A stretch of DNA of 64,000 nt from Labrys okinawensis (GCF_002982075.1 NZ_PUEJ01000009.1:124001-188000), one strand, 5' to 3'. Shown: positions 16,578 to 25,217, counted from the first letter of the stretch. A program made the numbers and translations. Notes: generated by a model from the letters alone, not told the origin.

Positions 16578-16740
16578 CTATACCCTCCCATCGATGGGGA
16601 GGGTCGGCCTGAGAGGCCGGGGTGGGGTGGAAAGCGCTACGAGGACTAATGAAGGCGCGATTTCACAAAACGGGTAAATCTCGCGCAACCACCCCACCCC
16701 GACGCTACGCGTCGACCCTCCCCATCGAGGGGAGGGTAGC
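16578..16740. repeat. Long inverted repeat with TACCCTCCCC hairpin ends
   Basis: The ends (TATACCCTCCCATCGATGGGGAG and the matching CTCCCCATCGAGGGGAGGGT) are hairpins, and the whole element pairs end to end through GGGGTGGGGTGG and CCACCCCACCCC. It fills the 203-bp gap between the GcvT-like and DmmA-like genes of the dmm operon, so it is probably transcribed. Confidence 0.75.
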
Positions 16741-16745
16741 CCGCG

Positions 16746-17882
16746 TCACGCCGCCGTACGCTTCTTCTTCTCCGGATCGTCGAAGGTAATGGTGTGGGCG
16801 ATCGCCGGGCATTGCACGTTCTTGCCCTTGACCTCGAGCTTGGTGCCCTGCTTGGCGACGTCGACATCCATGCGGGCGATCGCCATGGAGCGGTTCGTCA
16901 GGCGCGAATACATGCCGCAGGTGACCACGCCGACCTTCTTGCCGTTCGCCCACAGTTCGTCGCCGGCGTCGAGGATCTTGTCGGTGTCGGCGAGGACGCC
17001 GAAGATCTTGAAGCGCTCCTTGCCCTTCAGGCGATAGTGCTCCTCGGCGCCGCGGAAGCCGGTCTTGCCGGGCGAGACGGTGAAGGTGAGGCCGAGTTCC
17101 CACAGCGTGTCGCCGGGGCCCTCGTTTTCGAAGGGATACATCTGCGAATTGTCATAGGGATAGAACAGCAGATAGCTCTCCACCCTGAGCCAGTCGAGCG
17201 CGGTGAAGGAGGCGGGCACGATGCCCATGCGCTTGCCTTCCTTCAGAATGATGTCCCAGATCTCAACGGCGTCCTCTGCCTTGCAGAAGATCTCGTAGCC
17301 GCGCTCGCCGGTATAGCCGGTGCGCGAGATCATCACCGGCTTGCCGAACAGCGTTGTCTGCATGTGGTGGAAATATTTGAGGTCCTTGATGCCTGGCACG
17401 TGCTTGGCAAGGTATTTCACCGCCAGCGGGCCCTGCAGCGACAGGTCCTGCAGATCGTCGTCGAAGAGAACGGCGACGTTCTTGCCGACGGCATCGCGGG
17501 CCATGTCCTCGAAGCCGGTGCCGGAGCCATAGACCGTCATCCAGCTGTTGGGGCCGGTGCGATAGAGGATGCAGTCGTCGGTGAACTTGCCGGCGTCGTT
17601 GAGCACGCAGGCATAGGCCGACTTGCCGGGCACGATCTTGCGCACGTCGCGCGTGGTCAGGCGCTGCAGCACCTGGTGGGAATGCGGGCCGACCAGATGG
17701 GCCTTGCGCAGGCCGGATACGTCCATCAGTGCCGCCTTGGTGCGGATCGCCTCATGCTCGTCGGCGAGGTCCGACTTGGTATAGGTCCAGGCCGTCTCCA
17801 TCCCGTTCCAGTCTTCCAGGGTGGAGCCGAGGGCTCGGTGACGGGCTGCGAGCGGCGAACGCCGCCAGGACATGACACTCAT
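16746..17882 (-). CDS. dmmD: GcvT-like tetrahydrofolate-dependent aminomethyltransferase of the dmm operon
   Basis: 378-residue member of the glycine-cleavage T-protein/DmdA family. SRTGYTGERGYEIFC, MIVP-type PASFTALDWLRVESYLLFYPYD and GFRGAEEHYRLKGKERFKIFG match the folate-binding core and C-terminal barrel. In dmm operons the GcvT-like partner is thought to trap formaldehyde from N-demethylation as methylene-tetrahydrofolate. ATG 17882 follows an AAGGGAA ribosome site. It is not the real glycine cleavage T-protein, since gcvH and gcvP are absent and the dmm subunits follow. Confidence 0.84.
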   Translation of the reverse strand: MSVMSWRRSPLAARHRALGSTLEDWNGMETAWTYTKSDLADEHEAIRTKAALMDVSGLRKAHLVGPHSHQVLQRLTTRDVRKIVPGKSAYACVLNDAGKFTDDCILYRTGPNSWMTVYGSGTGFEDMARDAVGKNVAVLFDDDLQDLSLQGPLAVKYLAKHVPGIKDLKYFHHMQTTLFGKPVMISRTGYTGERGYEIFCKAEDAVEIWDIILKEGKRMGIVPASFTALDWLRVESYLLFYPYDNSQMYPFENEGPGDTLWELGLTFTVSPGKTGFRGAEEHYRLKGKERFKIFGVLADTDKILDAGDELWANGKKVGVVTCGMYSRLTNRSMAIARMDVDVAKQGTKLEVKGKNVQCPAIAHTITFDDPEKKKRTAA

Positions 17883-17903
17883 GGATGTTCCCTTCTATGG
17901 TTT

Positions 17904-18037
17904 GTCATCCCGTGCGCGTCGCAGCATGAAGTGGTGCGTTGCAGACACAGGACCGTTTGGTTGTCGTGATGCCTTCTTCTTGTCGCGGTCCCGCATCTGC
18001 GGAGCAGCATTGCTTGCTGCACCGCGTGCGGGATGAC
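17904..18037. repeat. Inverted repeat GTCATCCCGTGCGCG / CGCGTGCGGGATGAC
   Basis: 15-bp arms with two mismatches at 17904-17918 and 18023-18037 span most of the 159-bp gap between tdm and the GcvT-like gene. It is probably another palindromic repeat type; there is no T tract for a simple terminator. Confidence 0.6.
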
Positions 18038-18041
18038 CGCG

Positions 18042-20315
18042 TTACATCCTCACCCTCGTCTTGTCGGGGTCGTAATGGGCAAAGCGTACGACCTTGGCCT
18101 TGAGGCGCTTCTGGTGACCGTCGAGCTTGCCGATTTCGAGTTCGGTGCCGATCTCGCTGGAGCCGATATCGACGCGGGCGAGGGCGATGGTCTTGTCGAG
18201 GATGGGCGAACGCATGCCCGACGTTATCACGCCGATGCGGGCGCGCCCGGCATAGACATGATCGCCGTGATGGGCGGTCTCGCGGCCCTCGATCTCCAGC
18301 CCGACCAGCTTGCGCTGGGGCTCGGCCTTGCGCTTGACCAGGGCCTCCCTGCCGACGAAGTCCCCCTTTTTGGAGACCAGCGGCACGGTGAAGGCGATGC
18401 CGGCCTCGAACGGATCGGTCTCGTCGGAAAATTCGTAATGGGCGAAGATCAGCCCCGCCTCGATGCGCAGCATGTCGAGCGCTTCCAGGCCCATGGGCAC
18501 CACGCCCAGCGGCTTGCCGGCCTTGAAGACGGCATCCCAGAGAGCCTCGCCATCGCGGGGGTGGCAGAAGATCTCGTAGCCGAGTTCGCCGGTATAGCCG
18601 GTGCGCGAAACCACCACAGCCGGTCCCTGGGCATGGCCGAGGCGGCCGACGGTGGAGCGGAACACGCCGATCTCGTTGGCAGCCGGCTGGGCCGACGGGG
18701 TCCAGATGATCTTGGCGATGAGGTCACGGCTCCTGGGGCCCTGCACGGCTAGATTGTGGAGCTGGTCGGTCGAGGAGCGGATCCAGACCTTGAAGCCCTT
18801 CTCCTCGGCGAGCTGGCGCAGATGCACGCCGACATAGGGATCTCCGCAGACGAGGCGGAACTGCTGCGGCCCCAGGCGGAAGACGGTGCCGTCATCCAGC
18901 ATGCCGCCATGCGGATAGCAGATGGCGGTGTAGACGACCTGGCCGACCGAAAGCTTGGTGATGTCGCGCGTCACGGCATAGTCGAGCAGCGCCTCGGCAT
19001 CGGGGCCGAGCACCTCGAACTTGCGCAGGGCGGAGAGATCGATCACCGCCACCTTTTCGCGGCAGGCCCAATATTCGGCCACCGCGCCGTCGGCGAGGAA
19101 GGAATTGGCAAGCCAATAGCCGCGATATTCGACCATGCGGCGCGAAAGAGGAGCGACCTTCGAATGGAACGCCGTCTCCTTGGTGAAGACCGGAGGGGAA
19201 TCGGGTGTCATGCGCGTAGCGATCGCCTTGGGGAATTCGTGATGCGCGTCATAGACGCGGACCTGGATGTCGGTGGGATCCCAGCCATTGGCCGGATCGA
19301 TGTCGTCGGCACAGGAGGAGGCGGCGCAGGTGAGGTCGATCAGGGCTCGCAGGAGCACATAGTCGCCCGGGCGCGACCAGGGCTCGTCGGCGCTGATGGT
19401 GCCGTCATGGTTGACCTGGGTGTTGAAGAAGAAATTGATCGCCGGCCAGCCGGGGCGCGGGGCGATGCCGTCCTGCGCCAGCACCTTGTTGAAGTTCTCC
19501 GAGCAGGAATCATGGCCCGGATAACCCATGTCGTCGTAATATTTCATGGTGCAGGCGAGGCCGAAAGTGTCGTGCCGCCCGCAGGTATCCTGCACCACCT
19601 CCACCGTGGCGCGCATGCGCTGGTCGAAGAATTTCGAAAACAGGCCGGGACCCGGATAGGCGCGGCCCATCAAAGTGCGGGTGGCGGTGGCGTCGAGGCC
19701 GCATTCGATGCCCTGCTTGAGCAGTTCGCTGTCGAAGGCGAGGAAATCCGAGCATTGGCGCCCGTCGATGTCCATGATCTGGATGTATTGGCCGGCCTTG
19801 ACCTCGAAGCGCTCGGCGGTCGCGGCCTTGACGCGGAAGTCCTGGATGGGCGTGGCCAGAGGCGGTGCCGGCTGGCTCCGCGGTGCGCGGTTCGCCGGCT
19901 CGTCGCTGCGGGCGATCTCCAGGTGGAAGTCGGTGGCGGGCACCACCGCATCCGCCGTCGAATTGCCGGCCGGCACGATGAGCACGCAGGTCATGTCCCG
20001 CTCGGCCGACAGCGACAGGGCCTCACCAGCCGGGGCATCGGGTCCCGAGATCAGAATGCCGCTGGCGCTGGCCAGATCCCGGCCGGCGAGCTGGTGATGG
20101 GTGGCGGCGGCATTCTCATTGGCCGCGATCAGCCCGGCCAGCGCTTCGCGCGGAGCGGCTGGATGGCCCGATGGCAGGCTCTCCTGCGCCGCGAAGGCGT
20201 AGAGCAGGGCATTCTGGCCACCTTCCAGATCGGTCAAGCGCAGGCGGTCGCCCTTGCCGAGGGCGAAGACCTGGCTCGATCCGCCGGCGACACGAAGCAT
20301 TTCGGCTTCAGGCAT
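18042..20315 (-). CDS. tdm: Trimethylamine-N-oxide demethylase (TMAO aldolase) Tdm
   Basis: 757-residue DUF1989-GcvT fusion. Residues 1-150 form a first, divergent DUF1989-like part. Residues about 160-370 are a typical DUF1989 with candidate zinc ligands C245, H248, C255, H268, C271, C330 and C335. Residues about 385-757 are a GcvT folate-binding and barrel region (SRTGYTGELGYEIFC). This architecture is that of Tdm, which splits TMAO to dimethylamine and formaldehyde, the latter passed to tetrahydrofolate. The dimethylamine demethylase genes directly downstream agree. I chose ATG 20315 with an ACGAGG ribosome site; 20351 and 20333 are alternative starts. Confidence 0.85.
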   Translation of the reverse strand: MPEAEMLRVAGGSSQVFALGKGDRLRLTDLEGGQNALLYAFAAQESLPSGHPAAPREALAGLIAANENAAATHHQLAGRDLASASGILISGPDAPAGEALSLSAERDMTCVLIVPAGNSTADAVVPATDFHLEIARSDEPANRAPRSQPAPPLATPIQDFRVKAATAERFEVKAGQYIQIMDIDGRQCSDFLAFDSELLKQGIECGLDATATRTLMGRAYPGPGLFSKFFDQRMRATVEVVQDTCGRHDTFGLACTMKYYDDMGYPGHDSCSENFNKVLAQDGIAPRPGWPAINFFFNTQVNHDGTISADEPWSRPGDYVLLRALIDLTCAASSCADDIDPANGWDPTDIQVRVYDAHHEFPKAIATRMTPDSPPVFTKETAFHSKVAPLSRRMVEYRGYWLANSFLADGAVAEYWACREKVAVIDLSALRKFEVLGPDAEALLDYAVTRDITKLSVGQVVYTAICYPHGGMLDDGTVFRLGPQQFRLVCGDPYVGVHLRQLAEEKGFKVWIRSSTDQLHNLAVQGPRSRDLIAKIIWTPSAQPAANEIGVFRSTVGRLGHAQGPAVVVSRTGYTGELGYEIFCHPRDGEALWDAVFKAGKPLGVVPMGLEALDMLRIEAGLIFAHYEFSDETDPFEAGIAFTVPLVSKKGDFVGREALVKRKAEPQRKLVGLEIEGRETAHHGDHVYAGRARIGVITSGMRSPILDKTIALARVDIGSSEIGTELEIGKLDGHQKRLKAKVVRFAHYDPDKTRVRM

Positions 20316-20366
20316 GATGGGGCCTCGTTGCATAGGAGGAGGAGACTTCATAGCAGGCGAAGGCAG

Positions 20367-20515
20367 CGCTGCCCCTCGCCCATGCCCTTTCCCCGTCAGA
20401 ACGGGGCGTGCGGGAGGTCGGCGTTTGCGCGAGATAACAACGGCTGCAGAAGAGGTGCGACGAAAAAGTCCCCCTCGTCCCGTCTACGCGGAGAGGGTAA
20501 GGGCGAGGGGCGGCG
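20367..20515. repeat. Inverted repeat between flavin reductase and tdm
   Basis: CGCTGCCCCTCGCCC at 20367-20381 pairs with GGGCGAGGGGCGGCG at 20501-20515. Smaller hairpins (TTTCCCCGTC...GACGGGG-like) lie inside. The 234-bp gap otherwise shows no gene; the repeat sits in a likely transcribed spacer. Confidence 0.6.
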
Positions 20516-20549
20516 CAACAGCTGGCGAGATGCCCAACGCCATTCCCCC

Positions 20550-21086
20550 TCACTCGGCTTCCTCGCCCAGCACCCGGTAGCGGCCGCCGAAGAAGAGCAG
20601 CGGCTCGCCCTCGACATTGTGCTCCATGTCGACCACCCGGCCGACGATGATGCGATGGTCGCCACCCTCGTACTGGGCATGATGCAGGCAGTCGAAGGCC
20701 GCCATGGTCTCGGGCAGGATCGGTGCTCCGAAGCGCCCGGCCGTATAGGCCACGCCCGACCACTTGTCCTGGCTCTGCCGCGCGAAGCGGGAGGAGAGGG
20801 CGCGCTGCTCCTTGCGCAAGACGTTCACGCAGAAGCCCGGCGCTTCCAGGAAGGCCGACAGGCTGCGTGCCGTGTTGGCGATCGAGAACAGCACCAGCGG
20901 CGGATCGAGCGAAACCGAGGAGAACGAATTGGCGGTGATGCCGATCAGCCCGGCGGTCGGATGGGCGGCGGTCACCACGGTGACGCCGGTGGCGAACAGG
21001 CCGAGCGCCCCGCGAAAGCGCAGGGGATCGATGGTTTCCGGGACGATATCCGCCTTCGCCGGCTTTGTTGCAGAACCCTGGACCAT
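20550..21086 (-). CDS. Flavin reductase family protein (two-component monooxygenase partner)
   Basis: 178-residue flavin reductase-like FMN-binding split-barrel protein. FRGALGLFATGVTVVTA, GITANSFSSVSLDPPLVLFSI and the C-terminal HHAQYEGGDHRIIVGRVVD are the standard blocks with the conserved GDH for NAD(P)H. Such proteins reduce free FMN or FAD for a separate oxygenase. The neighbouring acyl-CoA-dehydrogenase-fold flavoprotein upstream on the same strand is the obvious partner. It lies between that gene and tdm. Confidence 0.88.
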   Translation of the reverse strand: MVQGSATKPAKADIVPETIDPLRFRGALGLFATGVTVVTAAHPTAGLIGITANSFSSVSLDPPLVLFSIANTARSLSAFLEAPGFCVNVLRKEQRALSSRFARQSQDKWSGVAYTAGRFGAPILPETMAAFDCLHHAQYEGGDHRIIVGRVVDMEHNVEGEPLLFFGGRYRVLGEEAE

Positions 21087-21247
21087 CGTGCCTCATACCC
21101 TTACCGACGTCGGCGCTTGCGCTCCGACCCCGGTATATCCCGGATTCGCGTGAATCCGGGAGGTGGTCGGAAACCATAGTGGCCTCGTCGATGCGGAAAC
21201 CGGAATGGACCGCATGTCCTGCCGAGGATTGCGTCGCCGGCCGCATC

Positions 21248-22660
21248 TTACGCCGTCTTCCGAATGGCAGGGGGATTGATTTCGGCCAAAAGCCGCTCCG
21301 CCAGAGCGCGCTTGGCGTCCACATCCATCTTCTTGATCTCGTTGTTGAGAACGCGCTCGTTGATCGAGGTGTTCCAATAATCGACCGCCTCGAAGCCGAG
21401 CAGCGAGGTCTTGCCGACGAATTGCCGCAGCACCTCGTTGGTGGGGCCCATCACCCAGCCGGCCTTGGCATCGCGCAGATAGCGCTCGATCTGCAGCTCC
21501 GGCTTGTAACCGGTGCCACCGCAGGCATGCAGCATCTTGTCGGAGACCGCGGCGACGTTCTTGGCGGCAGCGAACTTCAGCTGCCACAGCCAGTGCAGCA
21601 GACCGGCGCGCGGCAGGAAGGAGACGTCGTTCTTGTGGATCGACCAGTCATTGTTGCCGGTGGCGTCGTCCAGCGCCTTGGCGATGAGGAAATCCATCGA
21701 GCGCACCACATTGGTGTCGATGATCGCCTCGCCGACATAGTCCTGGATGGTGGCATAGTCGGCCACCCGCATGCCGACATCCTTGTGGGTCTTCTTGGTG
21801 GTGTGGGCCTTGGCAATGTCGATCATGCCCATGGCGATGCCACTCCAGCAGGCCGAGGAGCACAGCAGGAAGAAGGGATCGACCACCTCGTCGTTGGAAC
21901 GGGCGCCATCCCCGACCGGGCCGACCAGGCGGTTGCGCGGCACCACCTTGTTGACTTCCAGCGGGCCGGACTGGTTGCCGCGCAGGCCAAGGCCGTTCCA
22001 GCTGCCCGGATCGCTGGTGATTTCGTCGCCGAGGATCAGGAAGCAGGAAAGATCGGCGTAGTTGCCGTTGAAATTGGGAGAGGTCGTCTGCACGATGTAC
22101 CAGTCGGCAAAGCCGCCGGAGGTGGTCCAGGACGCCTTCTTGCGGACGTGCCAGCCCTCCTTGGTCTCCTCGGCGCCCGAGGAGATCGGATACCAGAAAT
22201 GCGAACCGGTCTCCGGATCGGAATAGGAGAGGGTGCCGATCAGGCAATCCTTGTCGAGACGGCGCAGAATGTCCTTCAGGGCCGCATTGTCGTGGTGGCG
22301 CAGCAGGGCTGCGGCGACGGCGCCGGTATGCATGGTGTAGCACATTGCCGTGGAAGCGCAGCCATAGCGGGCAATGGTCTCCACCACCATGGCGACGCAG
22401 ATGTGATTCTCGCCCTGGCCCCCGAGCTCCCGAGGAACGATCAGGCCCAGAAAGCCGTGTTCGGCCAGGATCTGGAAATTCTTGCGCGGATACGCACGGT
22501 TCCTGTCGCTCTCGACGGCGTTGGCGCGCATCTCCGTCTGGCACAGCTCTATCAGCTTGGTCTGCAAGGCCTTCTGGCGGTCGGTCAGCATCCATTGCGG
22601 ATCCCACTCGAAACCGAGGCCCCAGAACGGCTCATTCCCCCACATCTTGCGTGACGACAT
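21248..22660 (-). CDS. Acyl-CoA-dehydrogenase-fold flavoprotein, possible flavin-dependent N-monooxygenase
   Basis: 470-residue protein with the acyl-CoA dehydrogenase N, middle and C domains (GFLGLIVPRELGGQG near residue 70; GTLSYSDPETGSHFW; HACGGTGYKPELQIERYLRDAK near 380). The C-terminal motif reads WVMGPTNEVLR where dehydrogenases of the MCAD type have YEGT with the catalytic glutamate, so the usual base appears missing. Together with the flavin reductase directly downstream this suggests a two-component flavin monooxygenase rather than a dehydrogenase. Position upstream of tdm suggests trimethylamine as substrate; that is inference. ATG 22660 has a GAAGGA site. Glutamate could be supplied elsewhere in the fold, as in IVD-type enzymes. 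Confidence 0.75.
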   Translation of the reverse strand: MSSRKMWGNEPFWGLGFEWDPQWMLTDRQKALQTKLIELCQTEMRANAVESDRNRAYPRKNFQILAEHGFLGLIVPRELGGQGENHICVAMVVETIARYGCASTAMCYTMHTGAVAAALLRHHDNAALKDILRRLDKDCLIGTLSYSDPETGSHFWYPISSGAEETKEGWHVRKKASWTTSGGFADWYIVQTTSPNFNGNYADLSCFLILGDEITSDPGSWNGLGLRGNQSGPLEVNKVVPRNRLVGPVGDGARSNDEVVDPFFLLCSSACWSGIAMGMIDIAKAHTTKKTHKDVGMRVADYATIQDYVGEAIIDTNVVRSMDFLIAKALDDATGNNDWSIHKNDVSFLPRAGLLHWLWQLKFAAAKNVAAVSDKMLHACGGTGYKPELQIERYLRDAKAGWVMGPTNEVLRQFVGKTSLLGFEAVDYWNTSINERVLNNEIKKMDVDAKRALAERLLAEINPPAIRKTA

Positions 22661-23015
22661 ACGGGCATCCTTCGAATGGTTCGTCCCGTGCATTTTGCCT
22701 GCGCGGTGACGTCTGAAGTTTCCAGAGAAGAAACAAGTTTGTCCAGCAGGAAATTTTGTCAGCTTGAATTCTTTTTGCGAAGCGGCTGCCTACCTCTCTC
22801 AGTCCGCTCGTAGAATTGCTCAAAAAATGGGCAGAAAACCGTCATTTTACGGGGAACCGTCAAAAACTAAAGGTTGACGCTTCCTGAGAGTGTGTCAATC
22901 TTCACTCATAGGAAAAAAGAGAGACGGTGGGTAAAGACGAGAGCCGCCATGGAACTCTCGCGGCCCATACCGCCCCCAAAGCATCCAGTGCAGTCGATCA
23001 GATCCGGGGAACACA
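22661..23015. promoter_or_regulatory. Divergent control region between the methylamine operon and the APC permease
   Basis: 355 bp, more AT-rich than its surroundings, between the ACAD-fold gene and the permease. It should hold promoters for both. A TTGAC-N15-GTCAA inverted repeat at 22874-22898 is a candidate operator, and its left half could double as a -35 (TTGACG). No gene or known repeat family copy was seen. Confidence 0.5.
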
Positions 23016-24728
23016 ATGACGGCGACAACTGACGTAAACGCGAGCGCAGGTGGCGAGAGCCAGTTGCTGCGCCATATCGATTGGCGGGGAGCCTTCTGGG
23101 TGGCAAGCGGCGTGCCGCCGCTCGTGCTGTTCTCGATCGGAGGCATCGCCGGAACCACCGGCACGCCCGCCTTCCTGATCTGGACAGCGTCCATGATCAT
23201 GGGCTTCATCCAGTCCTTCACCTATGCGGAAATCGCCGGCCTGTTTCCCAACAAATCGGGCGGCTCTTCCGTCTATGGCGCCACGGCCTGGCTGCGTTAC
23301 TCCAAGTTCATCGCGCCGTTGTCGGTCTGGTGCAATTGGTTCGCCTGGTCGCCGGTGCTGTCACTCGGCTGTTCCATCGCTGCCGGCTACATTCTCAATG
23401 CGCTCTTTCCAATCCCCGTCTTCACGGATAGTTCGCCCGAAGTCGCGGCCTATATCGCGGCTCATGCCGGCACGGCCCCGGCTGACGCGATCGCGGCGGT
23501 AACGGCAGCGGCGACACCGGCGATACGGACCTGGACGCTGTTCAGCCACACCTTCCCGCTTTTCGGTTTCTCCCTCAACTCGGTGTTCTTCATCGGCGCC
23601 GCGTTGATGCTCCTGACCTTCGCGATCCAGCATCGCGGCATCCTCGGCACCGCCAACACCCAGAAGATCATCGGCCTGATCGTCATCATCCCGATGCTGA
23701 TCGTCGGCATCGTGCCGATCATCACCGGGCAGATCAACTGGGCGAATTACTCCCCGCTGGTGCCGCTCGCCACCGCCTATGCGCCGGCGCCCGGCAGTTG
23801 GAACGTCGCGGGCTGGACCCTGGTGCTCGGCGGCATGTTCATTGCCGCCTGGTCGACCTACGGGTTCGAGACGGCCGTCTGCTACACCAGCGAGTTCAAG
23901 GATCCCGGCCGGGATACCTTCAAGGCCATCTTCTATTCCGGCCTTTTGTGCATGCTGCTCTTCATCCTGGTGCCTTTCACCTTCCAGGGCGTGCTCGGAT
24001 TGAACGGCATGCTGGCGACCCCCATCGTGGACGGTTCGGGCGTAGCGGCGGCCATGGCCGACATGGTGCATGGCGGCGCCATCATCAGCCAGTTGCTGGT
24101 CATGCTGATGATCCTGGCGCTGATCCTGGCCATCATGACCGCGATGGCCGGTTCTTCCCGCACCCTCTACCAGGGCTCGGTGGATGGCTGGCTCCCCAAA
24201 TATCTGAGCTATGTGAACTCGCACGGCGCCCCAACGCGGGCGATGTGGACCGACCTCATCTTCAACCTGATGCTGCTCGCCATCGCCTCGGCGGACGCCA
24301 CCAGCTTCTTCTTCATCCTGGCCGTGTCGAATTGCGGCTACATCATCTTCAACTTCCTCAACCTCAACGCCGGCTGGATCCATCGTATCGACAACGGTCA
24401 CATCAACAGGCCCTGGAAGGCGCCGACCTTCGTCATCGCCATTGGCGCCATCTTTGCCTATGTGAACGCCATGTTCATGGGGGCGGGCGCCAAGGTCTGG
24501 AACCCGCTGGCGCTGTGGGCAGGCCTCTTCACCGCCGCCCTCATTATCCCGGTGTTCTGCTACCGGCACTACATCCAGGACGGCGGCAAGTTCCCGGAGC
24601 ATATGCTGGACGATCTCGGCCTCAAATCCGCCGACCTGCAGCAGAAGAAGGCGGGCATCCTGCCCTACCTCACCCTCGCGGCCGGCCTGGCCGTGGTGCT
24701 GCTGGCGAACTGGTACTTCGTCCTCTGA
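23016..24728 (+). CDS. APC-superfamily amino acid/amine permease
   Basis: 570-residue permease with about twelve to fourteen hydrophobic segments. The FWVASGVPPLVLFSIGGIAGTTG start and the IMTAMAGSSRTLYQGSVDGWLPKYLSYV segment are typical of amino acid-polyamine-organocation transporters. The start ATG is preceded by GGGGAAC. It is divergent from the methylated-amine operon, so uptake of a quaternary or methylated amine is a reasonable guess, but the protein itself does not show the substrate. A strong terminator follows at 24752. Confidence 0.84.
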   Translation: MTATTDVNASAGGESQLLRHIDWRGAFWVASGVPPLVLFSIGGIAGTTGTPAFLIWTASMIMGFIQSFTYAEIAGLFPNKSGGSSVYGATAWLRYSKFIAPLSVWCNWFAWSPVLSLGCSIAAGYILNALFPIPVFTDSSPEVAAYIAAHAGTAPADAIAAVTAAATPAIRTWTLFSHTFPLFGFSLNSVFFIGAALMLLTFAIQHRGILGTANTQKIIGLIVIIPMLIVGIVPIITGQINWANYSPLVPLATAYAPAPGSWNVAGWTLVLGGMFIAAWSTYGFETAVCYTSEFKDPGRDTFKAIFYSGLLCMLLFILVPFTFQGVLGLNGMLATPIVDGSGVAAAMADMVHGGAIISQLLVMLMILALILAIMTAMAGSSRTLYQGSVDGWLPKYLSYVNSHGAPTRAMWTDLIFNLMLLAIASADATSFFFILAVSNCGYIIFNFLNLNAGWIHRIDNGHINRPWKAPTFVIAIGAIFAYVNAMFMGAGAKVWNPLALWAGLFTAALIIPVFCYRHYIQDGGKFPEHMLDDLGLKSADLQQKKAGILPYLTLAAGLAVVLLANWYFVL

Positions 24729-24751
24729 CAAGCTATGCAGGCTTGACGTGA

Positions 24752-24776
24752 ACGGGGCGCTTCGGCGCCCCGTTTT
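24752..24776 (+). terminator. Rho-independent terminator after the APC permease
   Basis: ACGGGGCGC-TTCG-GCGCCCCGT followed by TTTG. The nine-base stem with a UUCG tetraloop and short T run is a textbook terminator 24 bp after the permease stop. Confidence 0.88.
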
Positions 24777-24964
24777 GCGTGATGCGCTGCCGGGAAGGGG
24801 CCGCTCTCGGACAGGCCGGCCTTGCAGAGCCCCGGTATCAGATCAGAGCGCGGCCAAGCTCCCTGCCGTTTGTCGGAAGTGGCCCTGGCCTGGCCGGCTC
24901 AACCGGTTTATGAGCGCTGCTGCATCGTGCCCGTATCGCGGGGCACCGGAAAGCGGAGAGAGCC

Positions 24965-25198
24965 ATGCCCCACCTCATCGTCAAGATGCTGCCCGGCAGG
25001 TCCGAGGAGCAGAAGCGCAAGCTCGCCGACGCCCTGACCCAGGCCGTGATCGACAGCCTGAACAGCCAGGAAAAGTCGATCTCGGTCTCGATCGAGGACG
25101 TTGCGGAGGACGAATGGACCCAGAAGGTCTACATTCCCGACATCCAGGACAAGCCGGCCCTCGTCTACAAGAAGCCCGGCTACGATCCGTTCGCCTGA
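24965..25198 (+). CDS. 4-oxalocrotonate tautomerase family protein
   Basis: 77-residue tautomerase-superfamily protein. The second residue is proline (MPHLIVKMLPGRSEEQK), which becomes the catalytic N-terminal base after methionine removal. ISVSIEDVAEDEW is the typical second block. GGAGAGAG is the ribosome site. Members act on enol/keto pairs of aromatic ring-cleavage products or on unknown substrates; no aromatic pathway is linked here, so the substrate is unknown. Confidence 0.85.
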   Translation: MPHLIVKMLPGRSEEQKRKLADALTQAVIDSLNSQEKSISVSIEDVAEDEWTQKVYIPDIQDKPALVYKKPGYDPFA

Positions 25199-25217
25199 CG
25201 GCGGACATGGCCGGCTC

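Noticed and set aside
16746..17882. Glycine cleavage system T-protein gcvT
   Set aside because: Fold and motifs fit, but gcvH and gcvP are absent and the gene leads the dimethylamine demethylase genes, so a dmm-specific role is more likely.
20367..20515. Rho-independent terminator between flavin reductase and tdm
   Set aside because: The inverted repeat lacks a T tract and is long and imperfect, so I list it only as a repeat; a terminator here would also split a likely operon.
18756..21179. 807-codon plus-strand frame opposite tdm and flavin reductase
   Set aside because: Antisense to two recognised genes and crosses their intergenic repeat; no family features.
22895..23221. 108-codon minus-strand frame over the permease start
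   Set aside because: It overlaps the permease N-terminus antisense, has no ribosome site and no family features.
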